From Parachlorella kessleri (taxonomy: Eukaryota; Chlorophyta; Trebouxiophyceae; Chlorellales; Chlorellaceae), in contig BBXU01000523.1 of NCBI GenBank assembly GCA_001598975.1, forward strand, positions 1 to 17,308: a stretch of 17,308 bases of DNA, read 5' to 3'. Within the stretch, counting starts at the first letter, position 1. Each line of letters begins with the position of its first letter. Made by a program: the position numbers and the translations under genes. This document shows, one piece after another, positions 8,501 to 17,245 of this stretch. A model generated the notes under the pieces. The model saw only the letters and a list, made by a program, of their open reading frames with translations, did not search any database and was not told the origin of the DNA.

Positions 8501-11500
8501 GAATCTCTGGCACGCTGCGAAACCTGCTGGCCACGTCAGCGCTGTTCAACGCCTCGGGCGCCTCCCCTGGCAATGTGCTGCGCTCAACCGACCAGCTGGG
8601 TGATCTGGTGGCCCTGACCGCGCAGCTGCTGCCGCCCATCCCTGATGCAGCGGCGGCTGTGCTTCAGGACCTGCCCGTAGCAGGTGAGAAATGCACGGGG
8701 CAGTCGTCCACTGGTCTCCTAAGAGTGGGTGGGAGGCCAGTGAGTGACAGGGCGGGTTTGATAGCGGCGTGATAAAATATCTTGGGCCAGGCGTGGGGAC
8801 TCATGGGTGATCATCGCACAGTTGCCGCTGCCTATCTTCGTCGTTGTGGCAAGAGGGCTTCAGGGCCTGGCCCTCACAGCTGAGAGGCGCAAGGTGGGGG
8901 TGTGCCCGGTGCTGCAGAGCTGTTGAGCTTGGGCGCAGGGCATGCTGCCAAAGCAGGCCCTCTGAGCGGGGTTTGTAGGGTTGCGATGGTATAGGCTGCC
9001 GGCCGTGCATGCTTGATGCGGTGACAGTTGCATGATTGTTCTAGCATTTGGTGACGTGGGTGTGAGTAGGGGCCCCTTTCCTAAGTCACCTCATGCTGGC
9101 CCCCCCTGCACCATCCAGAAGTAAGGTTGGGTTCCGCTGAAAAGATGCAGGCAAGGAAAGGCACGAGGACGAGGCATGGAAGCTCTGCAGGCATTGGAGT
9201 GCAGGGCCCACATGACCTCCCTCCTTGTGCTTTGATCTTTAGGTGAGAGGAGCAGAGGCGAGAAGAAGGAGGCCAAGCAAGCCGAGGAGGAGGAGGCATG
9301 TCAGCGCACCAAGTTCCTCAGGCAGCGGCCGGAGCTGCTGCAGCGGTTCACAAGCGAGCTGCTGCCTCCCCTTCTCAAGGTGAGCCTGATGGGAAGGTGG
9401 CTACTGGAATATTCTTTGGAGGTTCACAAACCAGCTGCTGCCTCCCCTTCTCAAGGCAAGATTGGTGGAAAGAGGGGGAGGGGGGGTTCTGCTGAGTGGG
9501 AGGCATCGTGTTTAGGTCCATGTGCAATGGTGGAAGCTGCAGATGGTTGCTGATGGTTATGCCAAATACAAGGTGTCTTCGGGTATTGGACTTGGGATTG
9601 GAGCTGGATTCCGTGGAAGGATGGCTCTGTCTGTGGTATTCCCCAATTTAAGCACATGGGGCAGCACCCGCATGTGTCCTTCACAGGTGCACAAAAGCAT
9701 GCCCCTGGGTCTCCCTCGATTGTCATTTGGATACATGACAATGTGCTTCAGAGGTGCCCCACTTCCTTCTAATGGTGTTGCCCTGGCTGTGTGTTTTGAG
9801 TTGCGAGTATCACACTTTCTTCATCATGGGCCGCTGCAGGTTTACTCCTCCAGCGTCACACCCACCGTGAAGCGCCAGTGCCTGAGCAGCATCGCCAAGA
9901 TGCTTACCTTCAACGACGCCGAGACGCTGAGGGCGCTGACCCAGGACCTGCCGGTGTCCAGCTTTGTCGCGGCCTTACTAAGAGCCAAAGATGCCACGGT
10001 GGCGGCTTTTGGCATGCAGGTGAGCAGCGTGGGTGGCAGCACTGCTGGCGCCCCAGGGGTCATGTTTCGCAGCCTGGACTGCTTGACTGCACCTGGCACG
10101 AATGACTGACCATCGAAAAGTCTAAACCTTAAACCCAAAAAAAGCGGGCTGGGAGAGGTCGGGCTGGTCTCGGGCGGCGCGGCGTGCGTGCCGGGCCTGT
10201 GAATGTCTCTCATATGCTTTGCTCCCTACCAACATAGTCATTGATAGGGCCTTCAACGAAGTTTGATATGTGCACCAGCACTGAAACCCCATTGCCTGGC
10301 AAATGTAGTCTGCAGTGAGGCAATAAAGTACCCCTCTCTCCCCCTTTTGCTGCTGCCCAGTTGGCGGAGATCCTCATGGTCAAGCTACCTGATGTGTACC
10401 GGCAATACTTCTTGAAGGAAGGTGTCGTGCACGCTATGGACCAGCTCACCTCGGCGCCAGCGCAGGCGCCGGCTGTGCAGCTAGCCGGCGAGGAGCAGGC
10501 TGGGGCTTCAGGTGGGTTGCTTTAGGCTGGGGAAGAGGTACACTCGGCTGTCAAAAACGGACCTTAGATGCTCCGCTACTGCTGGAAATTGAGGAGGGTG
10601 GGGAGTGTCTTTGGCAGCGGAGTTCAATAGCGCCCCATTGAGCGGGACTTCTTTGGGGCCCTGGCTGCAGGCGAGAGCTCCGGCAAGCGGAGCACCCGCA
10701 GCAGCAACCTTAGGCGCTCTAAGAGCGGCGGGGCAACAGAGCCCAGTGCTCCTGGCGCAGCGGCGCTCGCAGCACGCGAAGCAGGCGAGGCGGGCCCCAG
10801 CAGCAGCAAGGCATCTGGCGACGACGCCCTACGCAGCGCGCTGGCTGCCCGGGCCAAGCGCTTCAAGGAGCGCTATTTCACTGATGCCGTGGGCAATGCG
10901 ATAGGTGGGTGGCACGGTCGATGATGTGTTGTAAAAGGCGTTGTCCAGGTCTAATTTCATGTCTCCTAGCGGTCTGCTAACTGGGAGCCTACGAAGTGTG
11001 CGGTCACAATCCGCCCAGTATCATGGAGGCCCCGCCGAGGACGGAATGATCTCCTCTGCAGCCGCTCAGCTCATGCAAACAACAGCGGATAGGTTGACAG
11101 AGCAGCTGGCTCCCGCCTGCAGGCTGTGACACCGAGGGCGTCAAGATGCTGACCGGGATCTGCCAGCGGCTGCCAGATCCGGCGGCTGTCGAGGCGCTCA
11201 TGGAGGCCCTTGCCGGCACTGGAAATGCCTCGGTGTCCACCTTTGAGCTGCTGAGCAGCGGCACGGTCAAGGCGCTGCGGAAGTACTTGCAAGGTGGGGG
11301 TGGGCTATCGAGTTCGTCAACACCAGGCCCTGGGTCAGCTGCAGCGAGGCAGGCAGCTGTGGGGCCTAGGGGGGTTGCGCTAGTGCAAGCCGCAAGCAAC
11401 CTTTTGCCGCTGGGTGAGGCGCCGCTCATGCCCATCTGGAGTCATGAGAGTGTAAACTTGCTAGTGTGAGGAGTCAAAGGGCAACACCTGACAGTGCGGC

Positions 11501-14154
11501 TCTTCTGCCTGGTGCAAGAGCCGCCACCAGAGCACGCTCAGCGCGAGTGCTGCGCTGCCCCTGCAGGTGCTGACCTGGGGGGCGCTGACGTGGCAGGCGC
11601 CGGCGCCTCCCCGCTGCCGCTGCTCCAGCGGCTCAGCCAGTTTGCCGCCATCGCCCTGCCGCCGGGCAGCGGCGGCACCCCGCCCCTGGCGGTGCTGGTG
11701 TCCAAGGTGCTGGGCGCGCTGGCAGCTTCGGAGAGCTTTGCTGTTCAGATGACGCCCATCAGGGCGCCTCCCCCGGGGATGTATGATTACTACGGCCGCG
11801 GCGGGGGCCTGTCAAGTGAGTGCGGGCGGTGGTAGCCTGGTACACAGGGTCTTGGCTGGCTGTGGTGGTGGGATGTGTGGTTGTTGTGGTCGGCATGGAC
11901 GCTGGGAAATTTTAGAGGCAGAGGCGCCTGGTGTCTCGCAAGGACTGGTCCTTCACGGGCAGCGGGGATCATTCCCTCCAGGCTGGTGGCTGGGATGTGT
12001 CTCGCTGCATGAGTGGAATGCCTGCATGGCTGATGCCCTGCATTGACAATTGGGTTTGGTTATGCTCGGGACGTTCTGTTGTCGCAAACCAGTCGCTATA
12101 AAACCTGCGTGGTGCGTGGGGTGTGTTTGTTGCAGATTATGTCATCCCCTGGTCGTATTGGCCAGCATCGAATCTCGCATCTGTAGGAGTAGGGCTCGTC
12201 TAATGACGGCATGGTGCTTGCAGGGAGTTTGAGTGGGCCCAGCACCAGCCTCGCAGCGGGGCTGGCTGCCCTCAGCCACCCGCTCAAGGTCCGGCTCGTG
12301 AGGAGCTCAGACGACACCACAGTCAGGTGGGCACTGGCAACCCGTTGCAGCGACAGCAGCAAATGCTGATATGAATGGTGCTTTGCAGTAAGGAAGGGTG
12401 CTGGACTCTAAAATGCTGATGGAAAGTTGTTGGTCAGTACATGCGTCTCTTCCCGGCTTTCAGGCTTGTAGGGGAAGGACATCTGCTGTACTGCTCCACA
12501 GGGACTTCAACAATGGTGTGGTGATGATCGATGCCCTCGCCACCATCTCCCAGCTGGAGGAGTTCTTGTGGCCGCGAGTCTGCCCCGCCACCTCCGCGGC
12601 CGCAGCAGCAGCCGCCAATGCGCGCGATGACTCACGCTCGCGACAAGCGCAGCCGCCAGGTGCCGCCGCTGGTGCAGCGACCTCGCCCGCTGCGGCAGGC
12701 GCCGCATCGGTGAACAACGCTGCAGCAGCAGCGGCCAAGGGCCGCGGCAGCGGCAGCGCCGGTGCGCCGGCGCCGCCGGAGGCGGAGGCGGCCGCTCTGC
12801 GGCCCACCAGCCGCAACCGGCCCATCCCCACCGGGCGCCGCATGACGCGAGCTCAGGCTCGGGCTGCGGCTGAGGCGGAGGTGGTTGCCAACAGCATGGA
12901 GGAGGCCCGGCCCGCAGTTGCCTCCCCTCCGACGGACGCAAGCGAGCCTGACAAGCGAGCCGGCCGGGATGAAGGTGAGAACCACATTGCACCCCAAGAA
13001 CAAAGACCACATGGAAAGAACTAGAGCTGCTCTTCTAACCTTGAGTAAGTGGCCTGTTCAGACCTCCTTCCCTTGCTAGGTCAGACCTCAGCAGTATAGC
13101 CAGCACCATATGGCCTGCTAAAGGTGACCGGCGAAAGGCCATGTAAAGGTTGGCAGGCACAACTGGTATAAGTTGTCTTTGCTTTTGTGTCTGTTGGCAG
13201 GCATGGATATCATGTCGGATGATGCTGAGGATGTGGTAATTGGTGCTGAGGAGGAGGACAGTGAAGAAGATATTCACACTGGTGAGCCGACTGCGACCAC
13301 CTTTTAGGGTGCTATACACAGGGCAGGTAGAGAGCACCTTTACTACAAAGGGGTAATGCACATGAGGCAGGCTTACCAGCAGCCTGAGGGAGGCTGCCAG
13401 GTGGACGGTGACGTAAGATGAGTATTGCAGTTGTGAAACGCGTGTCCCTATATACTCTGCATTTCTGTGTACTGACGTGCAAGGCGCTGTGGCAGGCTTC
13501 GACCTAGTAGCTCCTCTTCCACAGCCCTGCCTGACTTACACCCGCACTAGGCTGCGGTGGTGGGGCTCTGGTGGTGGCATTGTAATTGCTCGCCCCCATT
13601 CATTTGCCTGTAGATGAGGACATGGATGACGCAGGCTACGTTGAGGGCGACGGCTACGATGACGAAGGTGAGGCTATTGATGGCCTGCCGGCTGACTTGG
13701 CAGTGGCCTGGGCGTGAATTGCTTCCTTACCAAGCCAGGATCTGGATGTCAGTCGAAAGCGAGGTGGACGCCCTGTTCAGCAGCTGCTCTTACACTAAAG
13801 CCAGCATGCCAGAGTTGGGTAATGCTCAAGCGGCTGCTGCTGTCGAGCAAGGAGTACCCCAGGGCCCTGCCCCTCCCTACAGCCAGGCTGCCTGTTATCC
13901 TGCTGCTCCCTGCCCCCTTCCATGCCTGCAGGCGACGACTTGGGAGTGGGCTCGCTCTCGGTGCATGACATGCACCTTGACGAGATCCCCCTGGCAGCAG
14001 CGGTGGCAGCAGCGGCAGCGGCGGCTGAGAAGGCCCGGGCCAGCTCCCGTCAGTCTGCTCGCGGCGGCCAGCAGCAGTCACAGGGGCGAGGGCACAACCA
14101 CCAGCGCCAGGCAGGGACCAGCACCCACCCTGCTCAGACAGGACCGGGCCCCGC

Positions 14155-14192
<38 letters not shown>

Positions 14193-17100
14193 CATATGCG
14201 CAGGCGACCGGCGCCGGTGCCATTTCCACGGGTGCTGCACAGGGGACCGCACAGCAGCAGCAGCAGCGGCACCATAGTCACCACCACGGCCACCACCACC
14301 AGCAGCAGCAGCCCGAGCCGCACCTGGCGTTCTACCTAGGTGGCAAGCTGCTGGGCACAGGCGCCACCATCTTCCAGGCTGTCCAGAGACACATGGAGTC
14401 CAAGGTGGGCGGCTGAGCATGTTGCTGGGGGTGTCATGTACGGCGGCGGGCAGCCTCGTAAACGTGTTGAAGCGCGGGGCTATCTACTATCAGGTCCTCA
14501 AGCTTTGTTGTTGGCTGCACCTGCAGGGCTCGAGCTGGATACTCCCCATGTAGATCTGCTAGAATCAGATCCTCAGACACCTTTGATCCGTTGTGGCGCC
14601 TGCAGGGCTCGAGCCGGGACGTGGGGTCCATCTGGAGCGACGTGCACACCCTGAGCTACAGGCCCTTTGCAGCGGCCAGGCGCCTGCAGGAGACGGAGGC
14701 GGCCACTTCTATCATCCACCCTGCGGCAACAGGTGGGCATGTTTTTTTGTTTTTTTCTGGCTTTTTGTGTGCTTTTTTTGATATTTTTTTATCCAGTTGA
14801 AAGGGTTTTCTTTCTGAAAGGTGGGCACAGTGTTTGCCGGCCGGCTGACTGCTAGTGGGTATCAACGGGAAGCTAGCTTTTGGGGCTACCAGTCTCTATT
14901 CCAGCCTGAGTTGCCGGGTCCGCTGTTGGTGATCTACGACTTTGTCTGTTTGCAGTTGCACGTGCAGGTGCAGTGCGGCATGAAACCTGCTGCGAAAGCT
15001 GCAACCCTGCGGGGATCCCAATGAACAGGCTGACTTTTTGCGCCTACGTCAGCACAACTGAAGCGGTCTTTCGCACTCCCCCGCAGGCGACATGCGCCGC
15101 GCCAAGTCAGCAGCCGAGCTGGAGAGCTGCGCCCACGACCACGACAGCATCGCCTGCTCCCCTCTCCGCGCCCTTCTCCCCGCTGAGCATGCTGGGGAAG
15201 ATGGTAGCGAGTCCCCCAATGGTGATGGCCTGGCGGCCCCTCAGGACGCCTTGGACTGCCTGGCAGTGCTCAGGACACTAGAGGCGCTCAACAGGTGCAC
15301 TGGGCTTGCAATTGGCTGGTCATTGTTCTAGGTTGGGCGGGTAGGACATAGATGCTGCTGAAACCGACGGAAGGTATGGCGGGGCGGTTGATGGTATGTG
15401 CTGCCTGCTGGGTCGATACGCTAGCTTATATGATGTAGGTGGGATTCCAGTGCTCTCTGCATATTTGGTGGGCATGGCCGGCCGAGGCGCCAGCACACTC
15501 AGGTACGAACACACCACGCGTACCCAGGGCACACGTTTGGCGAAGCCAATCATACAGCCCGTGCACCATGTGCGCTACCTATGTGTGTGGCGCTGGCTTT
15601 GAGGCCGGCATGCTCCTGCTGCAGGCTGACGCCCCACCTTCAGTCGTACCTGGATGGTCGCCAGGGCACAGCGCGCCCAGCGGCGGCGCCGGCGCTCGGC
15701 CACGTCCCGCGCGACGTCTTTGTCAGCAGCAAGCTGGCGCCCAAGCTGGGCCAGCAGCTGAAGGACGTGATATCCATTTGTGGAGGCTCGCTTCCCTCAT
15801 GGTGGGGTTGTGGTGACAGGGAGGGAGGGAGAGAGTCGAAGAGAGAGTGTGTGTGTGCGCGTGCGTAGTATATCCATCTGTGGAGGCTCGCTGCCCTTAA
15901 GGTGGGGCGTTAATAGTGGTGGTGGTGGTGTCGCACCTGACAGGGAGGGAGGGAGAGGGTGGGAAATTGCTGTGTGTCGTCGTGCTGGTGTCTCGATTAG
16001 TGGCATGGTGGTCCCCAACCTGGCCAGCACCTGATAGACTGCATCTTGCTGGCTGGCGGGCGCTGCTAGCGTGCATGGTTTGCAGGCTGCACTGCAAGCA
16101 TAGCTGTGATTTGCTGTGACTGGCCCTGTGAGCCGTTCAGCCTCACTCCATGTAGGGGCGCTGCCTGCCCAGCCTGCGCTGTGCTGCTGTCAAATAATTT
16201 CCTGCTGTTACTGCTGCTGGGACCTTGTTGGCAGGTGCCAGCCGCTGGTTGTTGGCTACAAGTTCCTGTTCCCGTTTGAGGCGCGGCGCCGCTTCTTCTA
16301 CTGCACCTCCTTTGGCCTGGCTCGGGCGCTCACCTACTTGCAGCAGGTGAGGTCGGCAGTACACGGTGCCAGTGTGCGCTCTGTTATGACCTACACCTCC
16401 TGGATCAGATCCTATGCTCCTTTACTGCTATGTAACTGACTTGCGTACACTCTAGGGGGCCAACTTCTGCTTGGGCTGGCGGTGGCCCACCTGTCAGAAC
16501 ACTGCCCAGCCTAAGGCCATTTTTAAGCTGTGTGGGAGCGGATGTGATGGCGGTGGCCAAACGACCGATTTGGTCGCACCGCAGGTGCATGCGGCCGAGC
16601 ATGGGCCCGGCTCTGCTGCTGAGCGGGAGTCCAGGGAGTTGCGGGGCGGCAGGCTGCAACGACAAAAGGTAGGCTATAGCCCACCACAAGGGGTGGGGCT
16701 GGCTGTGTCAGTTGCCTAGTGCTCTTGAGAACCTTGCGCGAAAACCACAAAAAAGCTCCTGCATGGCACGGACATCTCAGGCAGAGCGCAGGTGCTGCTC
16801 GCGACCCGCCACTTGCTTTTGTGGGCATCTGGGATAGGTCTCCTGACGCGGGGCCTCTTCGTATGGAAGGGCTGGTGGAAATGTGTTAGGAATACCCCTG
16901 TATTCTGCCTTGGGCCACACTGGGCGCACATCAGGCCGCCACCTCTTGTCTGTACCCTGTGGTCGCCCTTGCCGCCTCCTGGCTGCCTCAGGAGAGGTGC
17001 GAAGCACCAAAATGATCCCCAAAGGACTATTCCCCAAGGTGGGAATGCACGTGACAGGAAGGGTTCAGGCAGCGGTGCGGCGGGTGCCAGCTACCTCCAT

Positions 17101-17245
17101 CGGCAGGCAGAATGATGACTATGTTTATGAGCTTCCAGGTGCGCATCTCGCGCCGCCACCTGCTGGAGAGCGCGCTCAAGGTGTTTGAGACGTACGCGGG
17201 GCCCAAGTCACAGCTGGAGATCGAGTACTTTGGGAGTGGGCACAG
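4736..17245 (+). CDS. UPL3: HECT-type E3 ubiquitin ligase, UPL3/TRIP12 family (3' partial, 25 exons)
   Basis: Proposed exons: 4736-5050, 5141-5178, 5450-5528, 5863-6000, 6566-6811, 7316-7462, 7779-7901, 8374-8683, 9243-9379, 9840-10019, 10361-10511, 10671-10904, 11123-11293, 11567-11815, 12224-12326, 12502-12974, 13201-13281, 13614-13667, 13932-14404, 14606-14732, 15087-15294, 15625-15801, 16235-16346, 16585-16668, 17139-17245. All introns are GT..AG and phase is kept throughout, giving about 1505 residues. The protein is collinear with Arabidopsis UPL3 as I recall it: METR start, NPDIMLLAARAL (199-210), LAEQSLQAL (245-253), VSTFELLSSG (737-746), EEFLWPRV (893-900), FLFPFEARRRFFY (1415-1427), GRLQRQK (1464-1470), then the start of HECT. 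Family role: transfer of ubiquitin from E2 via a HECT cysteine to substrates, often nuclear; in Arabidopsis it controls trichome endoreduplication. The ATG has a good context (gccATGG). UPL4 is the close alternative name. The catalytic cysteine is off the window. Confidence 0.94.
6179..6209. repeat. AT-rich perfect inverted repeat with a third arm in intron 4
   Basis: ATGTATAT (6179-6186), GCG, ATATACAT (6190-6197) form a perfect hairpin; ATGTATAT occurs again at 6202-6209 and could pair with the middle arm instead. It stands out in GC-rich surroundings. No function is evident. Confidence 0.7.
7703..7775 (+). repeat. 51-bp-offset tandem copy at the exon 7 acceptor
   Basis: Bases 7703-7724 and 7754-7775 differ at only one of 22 positions. 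The downstream copy runs into the true acceptor (TACTGCAG|GAC). In the upstream copy the same place reads TACTGGGCA, so the AG is lost. Both copies are in intron 6. Confidence 0.85.
8252..8449 (+). repeat. 109-bp-offset diverged tandem copy of the exon 8 acceptor and start
   Basis: Bases 8252-8340 align without gaps to 8361-8449. The best blocks are GTGGCAGCATGA.. followed by AGCCAGC, then AGCGTGCCCA, and AAGCTG.TGG at the end. The real copy contains the acceptor TGTGCAG and the first codons of exon 8; the intronic copy reads TGCGCCG and has a TGA soon after. It looks like a dead duplicate of an intron-exon boundary in intron 7. Confidence 0.8.
9345..9456 (+). repeat. 76-bp tandem copy of the exon 9 donor
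   Basis: Bases 9345-9380, the end of exon 9 plus the first donor base, recur at 9421-9456 in intron 9 with 2 mismatches in 36. The true junction reads CTCAAG|GTGAGC and the copy reads CTCAAG|GCAAGA, so GT has become GC. The spacing is exactly 76 bases. Confidence 0.9.
10671..12574 (+). other. UPL3-like exons 12 to 16 (first part): conserved central region
   Basis: Residues from about 622 to 900. Exon 12 is a Ser/Ala/Gly-rich, basic linker ending in AKRFKERYF (683-691), the counterpart of the AKAFKDKYF segment of plant UPL3. Exon 13 holds VSTFELLSSG (737-746). Exon 14 holds a helical stretch with LLQRLSQFAAIALP and a Gly/Tyr-rich end. Exon 15 holds RSLSGPSTSLAAGL followed by LSHPLKVRLVR, and exon 16 opens with DFNNGVVMIDALATISQLEEFLWPRV split over the junction Arg. 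All of these have direct counterparts in the same order in UPL3. The acceptor of exon 16 at 12500-12501 (CTCCACAG) was chosen because only it gives the conserved Arg-Asp start in the right frame; the CAG at 12462-12464 does not. Confidence 0.88.
12575..14404 (+). other. UPL3-like exons 16 (rest) to 19: disordered Ala-rich, acidic and poly-Gln/His linker
   Basis: Residues about 901-1234. The rest of exon 16 is dominated by Ala, Gly, Pro and Ser and contains a basic MTRAQARAAAEAE stretch. Exons 17 and 18 are short, phase-1 exons encoding strongly acidic peptides (SDDAEDVVIGAEEEDSEED and DEDMDDAGYVEGDGYDDE), matching the acidic tract that UPL3 has at this position. Exon 19 moves from an Ala-rich helix through Gln-rich and His-rich segments to a conserved folded piece, HLAFYLGGKLLGTGATIFQA (1207-1226), which corresponds to the FTAGGKQL..TIYQAIQ motif of UPL3. 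The Gln and Ala runs look lineage-specific; the acidic character and the final motif are the conserved parts. Confidence 0.85.
14156..14191 (+). repeat. (CAG)12 microsatellite coding for poly-Gln
   Basis: Twelve uninterrupted CAG units encode Gln 1152-1163 in exon 19 of the UPL3-like gene. Two more in-frame Gln runs follow: five CAG at 14252-14266 and a short one after a His-rich block (HHSHHHGHHHQQQQ). The absence of CAA interruptions suggests recent or continuing length change. Confidence 0.93.
14520..14614 (+). repeat. 79-bp-offset copy of the exon 20 acceptor
   Basis: The 16-mer CCTGCAGGGCTCGAGC occurs at 14520-14535 and 14599-14614. The second is the acceptor and start of exon 20. The first keeps an intact CTGCAG, but splicing there would read into a TAG at 14551-14553. 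Flanking sequence is similar too (GTTGTTGGC and GTTGTGGC). Confidence 0.85.
14797..14820 (+). other. Possible cryptic 24-nt microexon in intron 20
   Basis: A long T-rich tract (about 14740-14790) ends in ATCCAG, followed by 24 bases and then GTGGGC. Exon 20 leaves phase 1, and in that phase the 24 bases read Val-Glu-Arg-Val-Phe-Phe-Leu-Lys with no stop and return to phase 1, so inclusion would add eight residues in frame. The last bases, AGGTGGGCA, also resemble the real exon 20 donor 88 bases upstream. This is not part of the main model. Confidence 0.3.
15771..15907 (+). repeat. 100-bp tandem copy of the exon 22 end and donor
   Basis: Bases 15771-15807 and 15871-15907 match at 33 of 37 positions with an offset of exactly 100. 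The first is the end of exon 22 (encoding CGGSLPSW) and its donor GTGGGG. The copy in intron 22 keeps a GTGGGG but changes Pro-Ser-Trp coding. A similar GACAGGGAGGGAGGGAGAG follows each copy. A GA/GT-rich microsatellite (about 15821-15866) lies between them. Confidence 0.9.
17139..17245 (+). other. Exon 25: first part of the HECT domain, cut by the window edge
   Basis: The exon reads VRISRRHLLESALKVFETYA and then GPKSQLEIEYFGSGH, residues 1471-1505. It matches the opening of the HECT N-lobe in UPL3/TRIP12 (VRVSRNRILDSA..., LEVEYFGEVGTGLGP). The donor at 17246 (CACAG|GTGAGC) leaves phase 2. The family expects Glu-Val-Gly after Tyr-Phe-Gly, but here Ser-Gly-His follows. A weaker donor at 17236 (GTGGGC, a form used elsewhere in this gene) would end the exon just after Tyr-Phe-Gly. 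Bases from 17246 to the window end look like the start of the next intron. The E2-binding part, the C-lobe and the catalytic Cys are not in this window. Confidence 0.85.

Larger units (their letters stand above)
5863..10511 (+). other. UPL3-like exons 4-11: armadillo/HEAT-like helical repeats
   Basis: These exons encode residues 145-621. The reading is a run of amphipathic helices: AILSQLRDEGDEMAQLAGL and LCEYLSISTEESL (exon 4), NPDIMLLAARALTFLADVYP and LLTIEFIDLAEQSLQALEKL (exon 5), VLSFLDFFPTGVQRTAVATA (exon 6), a helix with LALTRIAEAFSKIP (exon 7), FYGLLKLLASCASGS (exon 8), RPELLQRFTSELLPPLL (exon 9), VKRQCLSSIAKMLTF (exon 10) and LAEILMVKLPDVYRQYFLKE (exon 11). In UPL3 and TRIP12 this region forms armadillo repeats that bind substrate. 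Exon 9 begins with a charged insert rich in Lys and Glu. Most junctions here are phase 0, so single exons could be skipped without a frameshift; 8-9 and 11-12 are phase 1. Confidence 0.9.
14606..16668 (+). other. UPL3-like exons 20-24: pre-HECT region
   Basis: Residues 1235-1470. Exon 20 reads GSSRDVGSIWSDVHTLSYRP, like the UPL3 segment around DIYTIMYQRP. Exon 21 carries LDCLAVLRTLEALNR and exon 22 opens with LTPHLQSYL, together matching UPL3 LLRVLEGLNQLCPRLRA. Exon 22 continues with FVSSKLAPKLGQQLKDVISI and CGGSLPSW, and exon 23 with FLFPFEARRRFFYCTSFGLA, all strongly conserved family motifs. The Trp of GSLPSW is split across the exon 22/23 junction, which fixes the donor at 15802. Exon 24 ends GGRLQRQK, directly before HECT. 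An in-frame acceptor at 16454-16455 would lengthen exon 24 by 43 codons without a stop; I prefer the shorter form because the extra peptide has no family counterpart that I recognise. Confidence 0.88.
5051..17138 (+). other. Introns of the UPL3-like gene
   Basis: There are 24 introns, from 90 to 565 bases. Donors are mostly GTGAGN or GTGGGN and acceptors are usually (C/T)TGCAG or GGCAG. Introns longer than 300 bases lie at 5529-5862, 6001-6565, 6812-7315, 7463-7778, 7902-8373, 8684-9242, 9380-9839, 10020-10360, 11816-12223, 13282-13613, 14733-15086, 15295-15624, 15802-16234 and 16669-17138. Apart from the tandem copies, the hairpin and the cryptic exon listed separately, I saw no genes, RNA genes or transposons in them. 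Intron 4 stays open after exon 4 until about 6222, so its retention would add roughly 70 residues before a stop. Confidence 0.8.

Noticed and set aside
12464..12501. Acceptor TTTCAG at about 12459-12464 as the start of exon 16
   Set aside because: Splicing there reads L-V-G-E-G-H-L-L-Y-C in the wrong frame for the conserved Asp-Phe..EEFLWPRV segment; the acceptor at 12500-12501 restores it exactly.
12460..13012. Long minus-strand open frames opposite exon 16
   Set aside because: They arise from Ala/Gly-rich coding on the plus strand; the plus frame carries the conserved EEFLWPRV motif.
13749..14420. 223-codon minus-strand and 241-codon plus-strand alternative frames around the CAG repeat
   Set aside because: Repeat-driven open frames in all phases; only the frame with poly-Gln connects to conserved UPL3 motifs on both sides.
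15821..15866. Direct short repeats as a possible CRISPR array or transposon end
   Set aside because: They are simple GA/GT microsatellite sequence in an intron, without regular spacers, terminal inverted repeats or a transposase.
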